Shown in pieces: positions 57,711 through 64,000 of a stretch of DNA of 64,000 nt. Both the position numbers and the translations under genes were made by a program. The notes beneath the pieces were generated by a model that saw only the letters and a list, made by a program, of their open reading frames with translations, had not been told where the DNA came from and did no database searches. The stretch comes from AC-32 sp038236705 (GTDB lineage: Bacteria; Actinomycetota; Thermoleophilia; Gaiellales; Gaiellaceae). How positions within the stretch are numbered: the stretch's first letter is position 1; each line of letters begins with the position of its first letter. The DNA is taken from the NCBI GenBank assembly GCA_038236705.1, contig JBBRZN010000001.1:62001-126000 (forward strand), given 5' to 3'.

Positions 57711-58238
57711 GTGCGACGACGGTTCATAGGGCTTCTGGCCGCAGGGCTGCTCCTCGTGGCCGGATTCACTGCGGCCGCGGTTGCGAGCGGAGGAGGTCCG
57801 TTCGACCTTCTGAAGGACCAGGCTACGACGACCGGCGAGACGACTTCCGTTGGGTCGAGCACGGACGAAGCGACCGAGGGTGCGACAAGGGACGAAGAGA
57901 CCACGGACGAAGAGTCCACGGACGAAGAGAGCACGACCAAGGCCACCACCACTCGGGCGGAGCACAAGGTGACGATCTGTCACCACACGGGCTCGCAGAA
58001 GCACCCGTTCCACCCGATCACCGTCGACGAGCATGCGCTCGCCGCGCACACGGGTCACGGCGACACGGTCGGCCCTTGCCCGACCACGTCCGCGAGCACC
58101 GCGCCGGCTGCGAAACACTGGAAGCAGAAGCACCCGAGCGGTAAAAAGCACGGCGCCAACCACTCGCAGCGCTCCGAACACGGCGGCGGCAAGGGCAAGA
58201 GCCACGGCTCAAGCTACTCCAGCTCGAGCCGCTCGTAG
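57711..58238 (+). CDS. Secreted Cys/His-motif protein
   Basis: From GTG 57711, 175 residues: signal peptide ('RRRFIGLLAAGLLLVAGFTA'), acidic Thr/Glu/Ser-rich linker, then the recurrent 'KVTICHHTGSQKHPFHPITV' and 'HALAAHTGHGD' motif seen in many secreted bacterial proteins, and a basic Gly/His/Lys tail. The motif may bind metal. Its last eight residues ('SYSSSSRS') are encoded over the decayed tail-tube copy, like those of the SDR gene. Confidence 0.75.
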   Translation: MRRRFIGLLAAGLLLVAGFTAAAVASGGGPFDLLKDQATTTGETTSVGSSTDEATEGATRDEETTDEESTDEESTTKATTTRAEHKVTICHHTGSQKHPFHPITVDEHALAAHTGHGDTVGPCPTTSASTAPAAKHWKQKHPSGKKHGANHSQRSEHGGGKGKSHGSSYSSSSRS

Positions 58239-58660
58239 GCGAGCGCAACTCCTCGATCGCAACATCGCAGCCCTTCGCGTTCGGTGGGCCGCTGACGTGC
58301 TTGACGATCCGCGCCCGGTGAAGCTTCCACGTCTGCACGACCGCCGAGCGGTCCTCGTTCTGGAGCTGGATGACCACGTTGCGCACGGCGTTCTGATCGC
58401 CGCTGGATGGTCACCTGCCGCCGGTCGCGGTCGCGCTTGCCCTCCGCGATGTTGCGGCGCCAGTCGTAGAGCTCGGTGTGTCGAGCGTCAGGGCGCGGCG
58501 CAGGAGAACCGTCTCGAACCCTTCACGCGGCCGTCCGGGAAGGCCTCGAAGTCCGTTTCGGAGGTGAGCCTGCTCACCTCGCAGAAGCCGAGCTCCTGCC
58601 GGCCGATCAGGACGCGGAGTGACTCGTCCCGAGCACGGCCTCGAGCTGCCGATCCGGCAT
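58214..58660 (-). pseudogene. Decayed duplicate of tail-tube genes B and A, fused by deletion
   Basis: From ATG 58660 the text follows gene B ('MPDRQLEAVLGTSH' then 'LIGRQELGFCEVSRLTSETD' in a shifted frame, then 'ELYDWRRNIAEGKRDRDRRQ') up to about 58410, where it switches to gene A ('GDQNAVRNVVIQLQNEDR', 'IVKHVSGPPNAKGCDVAIEE', 'LAYERLELE'). The B C-terminus and A N-terminus are deleted and at least three single-base frameshifts are present. It cannot make a functional protein. Confidence 0.85.
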
Positions 58661-58669
58661 CTGCGCTCG

Positions 58670-58792
58670 CTAGGCGATGATCACGATCGCCGGCGCACGG
58701 ACCAGCAGCCGCGCGTGCGCGGCAGAGGCCGATGCGGCCATCGCGAGCGCAGCCGCGACGATGACGAACAGCACGAGAAGTCTCTGACCCAT
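58670..58792 (-). CDS. Possible short signal-peptide-like protein
   Basis: ATG 58792 to TAG 58670 encodes 40 residues: 'MGQRLLVLFVIVAAALAMAA' then 'SASAAHARLLVRAP'. Strong signal-peptide character with only about 15 residues after it. It may be a truncated secreted protein left by the rearrangement, or a chance frame. Confidence 0.3.
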   Translation of the reverse strand: MGQRLLVLFVIVAAALAMAASASAAHARLLVRAPAIVIIA

Positions 58793-58875
58793 GGCGCGAG
58801 TCCGACACAGGAGGCCGCGCTGACTAGCGCAGTGAGGGCGGGGCAGCCACCCTCACCGGCCGCATGCGAGCGAGT

Positions 58876-59397
58876 CTACGGAGCCGAGTGCTTGACCTGG
58901 CTCGAGACGCACTTGCCGAACGCGTTCGACTTGTTCGGGTTCGTCCCGTACTTGGTCTTGAAGGCGGCAGGATCGGCCTTGCGCTCTGTCCAGCAGGCCT
59001 TGGCTGCGTTCAGCGTTGCTGCCTGCTGCGTGGCCGCGGCGGCCTTGGCCTTCCCGGAAACGCAGTTGCCGAAGGCGTTGGCGTGGTTCTTGCCCTTGCC
59101 GTACTTCATGGCGAACGCCGCCGGATCGCTCTGGCGCTCGGCACGGCACTGCGACGAGGCGGTCGCGGTGTTGTGCGCGTTCTGCTGCGCGAGCTTCGAG
59201 ACGCACTTGCCGAAGGCATTCGAGCGGTTGGCGTTCGTGCCGTAGAGCAGCTTGAACGCCGGCACTCCCATGCCGGTGCGCTCCGTCGAGCACTGATTCA
59301 CGGCGGCGGCATGTTCGGACGGGCTCGGCGTGCTTGCCACAGCCCAGGCGGGGAGCACGAGAATCGCCATCAAGCAGGTAAAGATGAGTTTCCTCAT
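58876..59397 (-). CDS. Secreted protein with three Cys-pair repeats
   Basis: A 173-residue protein with a signal peptide ('MRKLIFTCLMAILVLPAWAV'). Three repeats of about 45 residues follow, each with a first Cys ('QCSTER', 'QCRAER', 'ACWTER'), a central 'PAAFxxKYG' and an 'NAFGxCVS' end; the two Cys of a repeat probably form a disulphide. Function is unknown. Intact and isolated. Confidence 0.75.
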   Translation of the reverse strand: MRKLIFTCLMAILVLPAWAVASTPSPSEHAAAVNQCSTERTGMGVPAFKLLYGTNANRSNAFGKCVSKLAQQNAHNTATASSQCRAERQSDPAAFAMKYGKGKNHANAFGNCVSGKAKAAAATQQAATLNAAKACWTERKADPAAFKTKYGTNPNKSNAFGKCVSSQVKHSAP

Positions 59398-59656
59398 CGG
59401 GGGATCTCCTTTCGGCGTTGTGTGGTCAGACGATCACTCCTGTCCCGGAAACTTGCGCTGTGCAGAAGGATTCCCTCGAAGCCAGCGAGAGCGGCCACGA
59501 GGGATGGCCTCATGGAGAGGTGGGTGCGGCCGCTCTCGCCCTTGCGATGTGGAAGGCGCACTCTTGCGCCCAGTCGGATACGTGTCTAGCCCGCGGGCGT
59601 TGGTTTGCCTCAGCGAACAGTTGAGTTTGCTCAACCCGTCTCGGCGCGGCTCCGCG

Positions 59657-59670
59657 AGTTCAGTGGGCGG
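59657..59670. other. 14-bp direct repeat of tRNA-Val 3' end (distal copy)
   Basis: AGTTCAGTGGGCGG here is identical to 61998-62011, which covers the last 6 acceptor-stem bases and discriminator of tRNA-Val plus 7 nt downstream. Probable attachment-site remnant. The rest of the gap 59398-60243 carries a degraded FAD monooxygenase gene and no intact gene. Confidence 0.5.
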
Positions 59671-59795
59671 AACTTGTCAGTGCGCAAACCATCCGCTCAT
59701 GGCCGCATCACCGTTCGCGCTAGCTTGAGCCAACTCGGCCACACCCGTGCGGCCGTAGTGCCTCGTTCTCCGTCGTGCGACGTAGGGTGGAAGGC

Positions 59796-60037
59796 ATGCG
59801 GGCGTTGTCGTTGGAGCCGGAATAGGCGGTCTGGCAGCGGCGATAGCGCTGGAGCAGGCGGGCGTCGAACCGATCGTGGTCGAGCGCGCGCACCAAACTC
59901 GACGAGGCCGGATTCGGGCTCGTCGTCTCAGCGAATGCGGTCGCGGTCTGCGCTCGCTCGGGCTTCGCGATCGTGTCGCGGCGCGCGCGACCAACGTTCG
60001 GCGGGCGGAGATTCGCAACCCGCGCGGGGCTGCATGA
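59796..60037 (+). pseudogene. FAD-dependent monooxygenase, N-terminal remnant
   Basis: From near ATG 59796, read with frame corrections, the text gives 'VVVGAGIGGLAAAIALEQAG' (the dinucleotide-binding GxGxxG), 'EPIVVERAH', then 'LDEAGFGLVVSANAV' and 'GLRSLGLRDRVAARATNVRR', ending at a TGA at 60035-60037. This is the start of a PHBH-like flavin monooxygenase of about 400 residues. At least two frameshifts and loss of the rest make it non-functional. Confidence 0.75.
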
Positions 60038-60255
60038 CGGCCGCCTCCCAATGTGGGTGCCCGCCGTCCTTGAACCGGCGGAACACCAGGCCATCCTTTA
60101 AATCGAGGACTTCCGGAGCGCGACCGCGGCCATCAGATGCATCGGGTTGACGTGCGTGGCGCAGATGGCGCGAAGCCTCGGGGTTGCGGAGCGAATGCCA
60201 AGGGGCGACCCAAACCTTTCGTTGCCCCACTAGGCTCAATGGCGTGAGGAGATCG

Positions 60256-61716
60256 ATGGCCAAACTTCTCGCTCGCCGTGTTGCCGAGCTGCTGAGTGAT
60301 GACGCCCGCGCCATGGTGAGCCCGCGCGACTGGTTCGTATGGCTCATCGTTTGCGTAACGCTCGCAGGTGGCGTTCTCAGGTTCACGATTCTCGGCCAGA
60401 GCTACTGGTACGACGAAGCCGTGACAGTGGGCCTGGTTCGTTCCTCGCTCTTCTCGATGCTTCACGCACTTCCGGGAACCGAGTCCACCCCGCCCCTCTA
60501 CTACGGGATCGCATGGGTTTGGAGCCGGATCTTCGGGACGACAGAGGTCGCGTTGCGCTCGCTCTCGGCACTCTTCGGCACCGCGGCAATACCAGTCGCC
60601 GCCGCGGCAGGGAGAGAGTTGATCTCCAGACCTGCTGGTGCGCTGACGGGCGCACTTGTCGCAGCCAGCCCCCTTCTCGTCTGGTACTCGCAGGAGGCAC
60701 GCGCGTACTCGTTGTACGTCTTACTTTCGGCGCTGTCCCTGCTGTTGTTCGCGCGAGCCCGAAGATCTCCGTCCAAACAGCGACTCGCGTGGTGGGCACT
60801 TGCTTCGGCGCTGGCCATTTGGACGGAGTACTTCGCCGGATTCCTGGTGGTCGCGGAGGCACTCTTTCTCTCCTTTGATCACCCGAGCCGCCGCCGTTTG
60901 AAGCTTCCGCTCGTGGCACTGACAAGCTCCACTGCGCTTCTGCTCCCATTGGTTTACAAGCAGGTGCAGAATGGAGGAAACACCTGGATAGGGCAGGAAT
61001 CACTACGGTCTCGTGTCGAGCTAGGGATCAGGTGGTTCCTCGGCCTGCCGTCCCATCTTTGGTGGGTAGTGGCTGCCGTAGCCCTAGTCGGGCTTGTAGC
61101 CACGGCGCTCGCGAGTCCAAACGAGCGCCGGACCTCGCTCGTGCCGATGGGCTTGGCAGGCGCCTGTCTCCTTCTACCGCTCGCGATCCGCGCGGTCGGT
61201 AAGGACTACTGGCTCTACCGAAACGTCATCGACGCGTGGGTGCCGCTTGCGATTGCGCTCGCCGCGGGTCTAGTCAGCCAGAGCGCCCGCCCGTGGTACA
61301 GCCGATCTGCATTGCTCGCGCTGTCGCTGGCGGCCGTCGCTCTGCTTGCCATGAGATCGACGACAATCGTCACCGACCCGCACAAACGGGAGGATTGGCG
61401 CGGACTCGCGAAATGTCTCGGACGACCAGAGCCCGGACGTGCATTCCTCGTCACCCCCGGCTACAACGAGGTGGTCCTGAGGCTATATCGCCCGAACGTT
61501 CGAGCGACGCGTAGGACAGACCGTGGCGTTTCGGAAATCGACATCATCGGCAAACCCGGCGCATTGCGCATTCCGAGCGGATACCACACTGAAGGGCAGA
61601 TATGCTCGGACACGATTAGTGTTCTCCGGCTGCGCGCAACAACACTGCTGCCGATCCCGAAACCAGCAAATGGCTCAAGCGTTCTCGTCGACGCGCGACC
61701 GGACAATCCGCAGTGA
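60256..61716 (+). CDS. GT39/ArnT-like membrane glycosyltransferase
   Basis: About 486 residues with many membrane segments. The first extracytoplasmic loop carries 'LGQSYWYDEAVTVGL' (the acidic catalytic DE of the GT-C fold), followed by 'STPPLYYGIAWVW' and 'YSQEARAYSLYVLLSALSLL'. These are hallmarks of dolichyl/undecaprenyl-phosphate-sugar transferases of the GT39/PMT/ArnT type that glycosylate outer-face acceptors. Donor and acceptor unknown. ATG 60256 has AGGAG just upstream; GTG 60244 is four codons earlier. Its base composition is lower in GC than its flanks. Confidence 0.85.
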   Translation: MAKLLARRVAELLSDDARAMVSPRDWFVWLIVCVTLAGGVLRFTILGQSYWYDEAVTVGLVRSSLFSMLHALPGTESTPPLYYGIAWVWSRIFGTTEVALRSLSALFGTAAIPVAAAAGRELISRPAGALTGALVAASPLLVWYSQEARAYSLYVLLSALSLLLFARARRSPSKQRLAWWALASALAIWTEYFAGFLVVAEALFLSFDHPSRRRLKLPLVALTSSTALLLPLVYKQVQNGGNTWIGQESLRSRVELGIRWFLGLPSHLWWVVAAVALVGLVATALASPNERRTSLVPMGLAGACLLLPLAIRAVGKDYWLYRNVIDAWVPLAIALAAGLVSQSARPWYSRSALLALSLAAVALLAMRSTTIVTDPHKREDWRGLAKCLGRPEPGRAFLVTPGYNEVVLRLYRPNVRATRRTDRGVSEIDIIGKPGALRIPSGYHTEGQICSDTISVLRLRATTLLPIPKPANGSSVLVDARPDNPQ

Positions 61717-61744
61717 TTCAAGCGCCGCTTCGCCGCGGCTGCTG

Positions 61745-61950
61745 GTCGCAGGGACGAGTTCAGCGACGCGCTCGCGTTCAACTCGTAGAGCGACTCGAGG
61801 ACGTAGACGACCTCTGCGACGATCAGGTCTGGTACGAGCAGGCTCGTCTGCTGTCGCGAGGAACGCGTGTGCTCGGCGCGCCTGCGCCGGCAGATCGCCG
61901 GTCAGATGTCGGATCAGGACGTCGTGTCGAGGAAGGCGCTCAACCGCGAG
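61745..61950 (-). pseudogene. PIN-domain (VapC-like) toxin remnant
   Basis: On the minus strand from about 61943: 'LSAFLDTT', one-base shift, 'LIRHLTGDLPAQARRAHAFL', another shift, then 'LLVPDLIVAEVVYVLES' and 'LYE'. This is the N-terminal half of a VapC-type PIN ribonuclease with its acidic residues; two frameshifts and loss of the C-terminus inactivate it. Antitoxin remains may lie just upstream but are not recognisable. Confidence 0.7.
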
Positions 61951-61997
61951 TTGTCGTCCGCGCCATCAGTGTTCGCCGACGGGTTCGTCTTGACCCA

Positions 61998-62011
61998 AGT
62001 TCAGTGGGCGG
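61998..62011. other. 14-bp direct repeat at tRNA-Val 3' end (proximal copy)
   Basis: AGTTCAGTGGGCGG, overlapping the tRNA-Val 3' acceptor end. With the identical copy at 59657-59670 it brackets about 2.3 kb, the structure left by integration at a tRNA. No integrase remains inside. Confidence 0.5.
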
Positions 62012-62077
62012 TACTGGGCTCGAACCAGTGACCCCCAGCTTGTCGAGCTGGTGCTCTCCCAACTGAGCTAACCGCCC
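62005..62077 (-). tRNA. tRNA-Val (anticodon GAC)
   Basis: A 73-nt cloverleaf: acceptor GGGCGGT/ACCGCCC, D-arm GCTC...GAGC, anticodon stem CCAGC/GCTGG with loop TCGACAA (anticodon GAC), T-arm ACTGG-TTCGAGC-CCAGT, discriminator A. CCA is not encoded (CTG follows). Confidence 0.97.
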
Positions 62078-62139
62078 TGGAGCGGGCGATTGTAGCCGAG
62101 CCGTGCGCGGCAGGACCGTGGCGCCCGGGGCTGGAACCT

Positions 62140-62733
62140 ATGCTTCATGGGATGAACGAACGTCTGACCGGCCCCTGGGCGCGCAGGCCTGACGTTCGTG
62201 TCGAGGCGGTGGTCGCCGTGGCGATCGCGGTCTCCTTCGTGGTCTGGCTGCTCGAGCGCGGCGGGGATTCGAACACCTCTGCCACAGGGAGCACGTCCAC
62301 CGGCCAGGCCACCGGCCCAGCAGCGGCGACGACAGGCGAGCTCCGCGAGCTGTCCGTCGAGCTCGGCCACCCGGTCTACTGGGCGGGCCCGGTGCCGGAC
62401 CGCACGTACGAGCTGACCCGCACCTCGGACGACCGGATCTTCATCCGCTATCTGCCGCACGCCGTGCCGGTCGGGATCCGGCGGGCGGCGTACACGATCG
62501 TCGGCACCTATCCCGTGGACAACGCGTATACGGTGCTGCAAGGGCTCGCGAAGAAGCACGACGAGAACTCGTTCTCCGCGCCGGTTGGCGGCTTCGCCGT
62601 CTACAGCACAGCGCAGCCGAGCAACATCTACCTGGCCTACCCAGGCTCGAACCGGCAGATCGAGGTCTACGACCCGTCGCCGACGCGGGCGCGCCAACTG
62701 ATCAGCTCGGGCCAGGTCGCGCCCGTCCGCTAG
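62140..62733 (+). CDS. Hypothetical membrane-anchored protein
   Basis: A 197-residue protein with one N-terminal membrane segment ('VEAVVAVAIAVSFVVWLLER'), a Thr/Gly/Ala linker and an outer domain ('LGHPVYWAGPVPDRTYELTR', 'IRYLPHAVPVGIRRAAYTIV', 'VGGFAVYSTAQPSNIYLAYP'). ATG 62140 or 62152. It directly precedes the membrane protein gene at 62734 and may be its partner. Confidence 0.7.
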   Translation: MLHGMNERLTGPWARRPDVRVEAVVAVAIAVSFVVWLLERGGDSNTSATGSTSTGQATGPAAATTGELRELSVELGHPVYWAGPVPDRTYELTRTSDDRIFIRYLPHAVPVGIRRAAYTIVGTYPVDNAYTVLQGLAKKHDENSFSAPVGGFAVYSTAQPSNIYLAYPGSNRQIEVYDPSPTRARQLISSGQVAPVR

Positions 62734-64000
62734 CTGCCTGCCCTGCTCGTCGCCTGGCTCGCCTTCCCGCTCCTCCTGGCGGGGCTCTCGCTCGGCTGCG
62801 GCCGGCTGCTCGAGGTCGCGAGCGGTGAGGGGCTGCCACGCGCGCTGGTGCTGCCCGCCGGGCTGACCGTCGTCGTCCTTGCCGCGCAGTTCGCGACCCT
62901 CGCTGACGCGACCGCCGAGCTCGCCGGTCCGTTCGTGATCGCGCTCGGCGTCGCCGGGCTGCTGCTCAGGCCGCCCTGGCACGATCGTCCCGAGCCGTGG
63001 GCGCTCGGCGCCGCCGCCGGGGTGTTCGCCGTGTTCGCCGCCCCGATCGTCCTCTCCGGCCGGGCGACCTTTGCCGGTTACATCAAGCTCGACGACACCG
63101 CCACCTATCTCGCGATGACCGACCGCGTGATGGAGCACGGCCGCAGCCTCGCGGGGCTCGCGCCGTCCACCTACGAGGCGACGCTGGCGACGACTCTCGC
63201 GATCGGCTACCCGACCGGGAGCCTGATGCCGCTCGGCCTCGGCCACCAGCTGCTCTCGTACGACAGCGCGTGGCTCTTCCAGCCCTACCTGACCTTTCTG
63301 GCGGCGCTGATTGCGCTCGCGCTCTACGCCGTGCTCGAGAGGGCGATCCCCTCGAGGCCACTGCGCGCAGTGGCCGTCTTCGTGGCGGCCCAACCGGCAA
63401 TCCTCTTCGGCTACGCGCTCTGGGGCGGGATCAAGGAGCTTCTCGGCGCGCTGCTGCTCGCGTTGATCGCCGCGCTCCTGCCCTGGACGCTCGAGGACGG
63501 TCGCGGCCCGCGCGCCGTGCTGCCGCTGGCCGCCGCGTTCGCTGCGGTGGTCTGCGTGCTCAGCCTGCCGGGGGCCGTCTGGCTGCTGCCGGCGATCGTC
63601 GTAGCCGGGGTCGTCGTCGTCCGCCGGCCGGGGCGGCCGCTGCTCTTGAAGGCCGGCGCGTTCACCGGTGCGCTGGCCGTGCTCGCGGTGCCGGCGTTCG
63701 TCGCCGCGGTGGACTGGCTGCCGCGCATCGGCGCCTTCGACAAGGAGACGAACCTCGGCAACCTGAACGGCCCGCTGAGCGGCTTTCAGGTCTTCGGGAT
63801 CTGGCCCGTAGGCGACTTCCGCATCCATCCGCACGACTCGGCGCCCACCTACGTCCTGATCGCCGTCGTGATCGCGGCCGGCGCGCTCGGGCTCTGGTGG
63901 GCCTGGGAGCGCCGCGCCTGGGAGCTGCTCGCCTACGCGGCGGTCGCCGGAATCGGTTGCGCGCTCTTCGTCGCCGTCAGCTCGCCGTGGGTCGGCGGCA
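62734..64000 (+). CDS. Multi-pass membrane protein (GT-C-like), 3' end missing
   Basis: An open frame runs from just after the TAG at 62733 to the window end (about 422 residues seen). Hydrophobic segments recur throughout ('LLVAWLAFPLLLAGLSLGCG', 'LVLPAGLTVVVLAAQFATLA', 'LALGAAAGVFAVFAAPIVLS'-like stretches). A loop with 'KLDDTATYLAMTDRVMEHG' (DD pair, as in GT-C glycosyltransferases) suggests a lipid-linked sugar transferase. No ATG, GTG or TTG fits the N-terminus; CTG 62734 is the likely start. Confidence 0.75.
   Translation, partial: MPALLVAWLAFPLLLAGLSLGCGRLLEVASGEGLPRALVLPAGLTVVVLAAQFATLADATAELAGPFVIALGVAGLLLRPPWHDRPEPWALGAAAGVFAVFAAPIVLSGRATFAGYIKLDDTATYLAMTDRVMEHGRSLAGLAPSTYEATLATTLAIGYPTGSLMPLGLGHQLLSYDSAWLFQPYLTFLAALIALALYAVLERAIPSRPLRAVAVFVAAQPAILFGYALWGGIKELLGALLLALIAALLPWTLEDGRGPRAVLPLAAAFAAVVCVLSLPGAVWLLPAIVVAGVVVVRRPGRPLLLKAGAFTGALAVLAVPAFVAAVDWLPRIGAFDKETNLGNLNGPLSGFQVFGIWPVGDFRIHPHDSAPTYVLIAVVIAAGALGLWWAWERRAWELLAYAAVAGIGCALFVAVSSPWVGG

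Noticed and set aside
60045..60183. Possible second pseudogene (SnoaL or dehydrogenase-like 'VLDLKDGLVFRRFKDGG' on the minus strand)
   Set aside because: Similarity is too short to name a family; left unassigned in the gap 60038-60243.
62068..63834. Minus-strand 588-codon frame
   Set aside because: Antisense to the two membrane protein genes; composition typical of a shadow frame, and its start lies over the coding strand of a hydrophobic protein.
1..64000. CRISPR array
   Set aside because: No regularly spaced repeats of 25-40 nt and no cas genes were seen; the repeats noted are short and tandem or dispersed.

Overview
The window is GC-rich actinobacterial DNA. The gene content suggests a member of the Thermoleophilia, Gaiellales-like: a cyclase/YVTN-propeller/peptide-binding fusion, an acVLRF1-type release factor, ECF sigma factors with long C-terminal extensions, DUF1918, DUF3618, DUF2332 and FIST proteins, a Ddn-like F420 enzyme and ArgR. 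This placement is inference from families; there is no rRNA. Genes are dense, with many 1-4 nt start/stop overlaps. In three places an in-frame CTG abutting or overlapping the preceding stop is the only sensible start.

Layout. 1-11 kb: partial cyclase fusion, acVLRF1 and a VOC protein, an MFS transporter with a cyclic-nucleotide-binding domain (CNBD), an EamA transporter, a structured intergenic region bounded by two terminators (6.2-6.6 kb), the 5-oxoprolinase genes pxpA-pxpB-pxpC, a Ddn-like protein and an ABC exporter. 11.2-22.3 kb: a defence island of visibly lower GC. Its left edge cuts a formate dehydrogenase gene after about 83 codons and meets a cut DUF6946-like gene. The island holds a DUF262/HNH protein, a type I restriction-modification operon with hsdR, hsdS and two hsdM genes (one frameshifted), and a separate DUF488-DUF488-dual-OB cassette.

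22.3-36.4 kb: aminotransferase, secreted beta-propeller, DUF1918, YbaK and CNBD genes, two ECF sigma factor genes, and a 2-oxoacid dehydrogenase set (E1 alpha, E1 beta, E2 and, separately, E3). 36.5-49.3 kb: small conserved proteins, argR, a five-gene envelope operon, pheS-pheT, two tandem methyltransferases, and infC-rpmI-rplT-DUF2332-trmH. 49.4-56.7 kb: thrS, CBS, FIST, msrA-msrB, cupin and SDR genes.

56.7-64 kb: two gp19-like phage-tail-tube genes with a decayed duplicate, several secreted proteins, and a short segment (59.66-62.01 kb) flanked by a 14-bp repeat of a tRNA-Val 3' end. That segment carries a GT39-like membrane enzyme and two pseudogenes (FAD monooxygenase and PIN toxin). The window ends inside a multi-pass membrane protein.

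The points most worth a second look are the DUF488-DUF488-dual-OB cassette, the two-hsdM restriction system, the FDH/DUF6946 junction, the structured RNA region at 6.25-6.57 kb, the tRNA-Val-flanked segment, the gp19 pair with its decayed copy, and the CTG starts.
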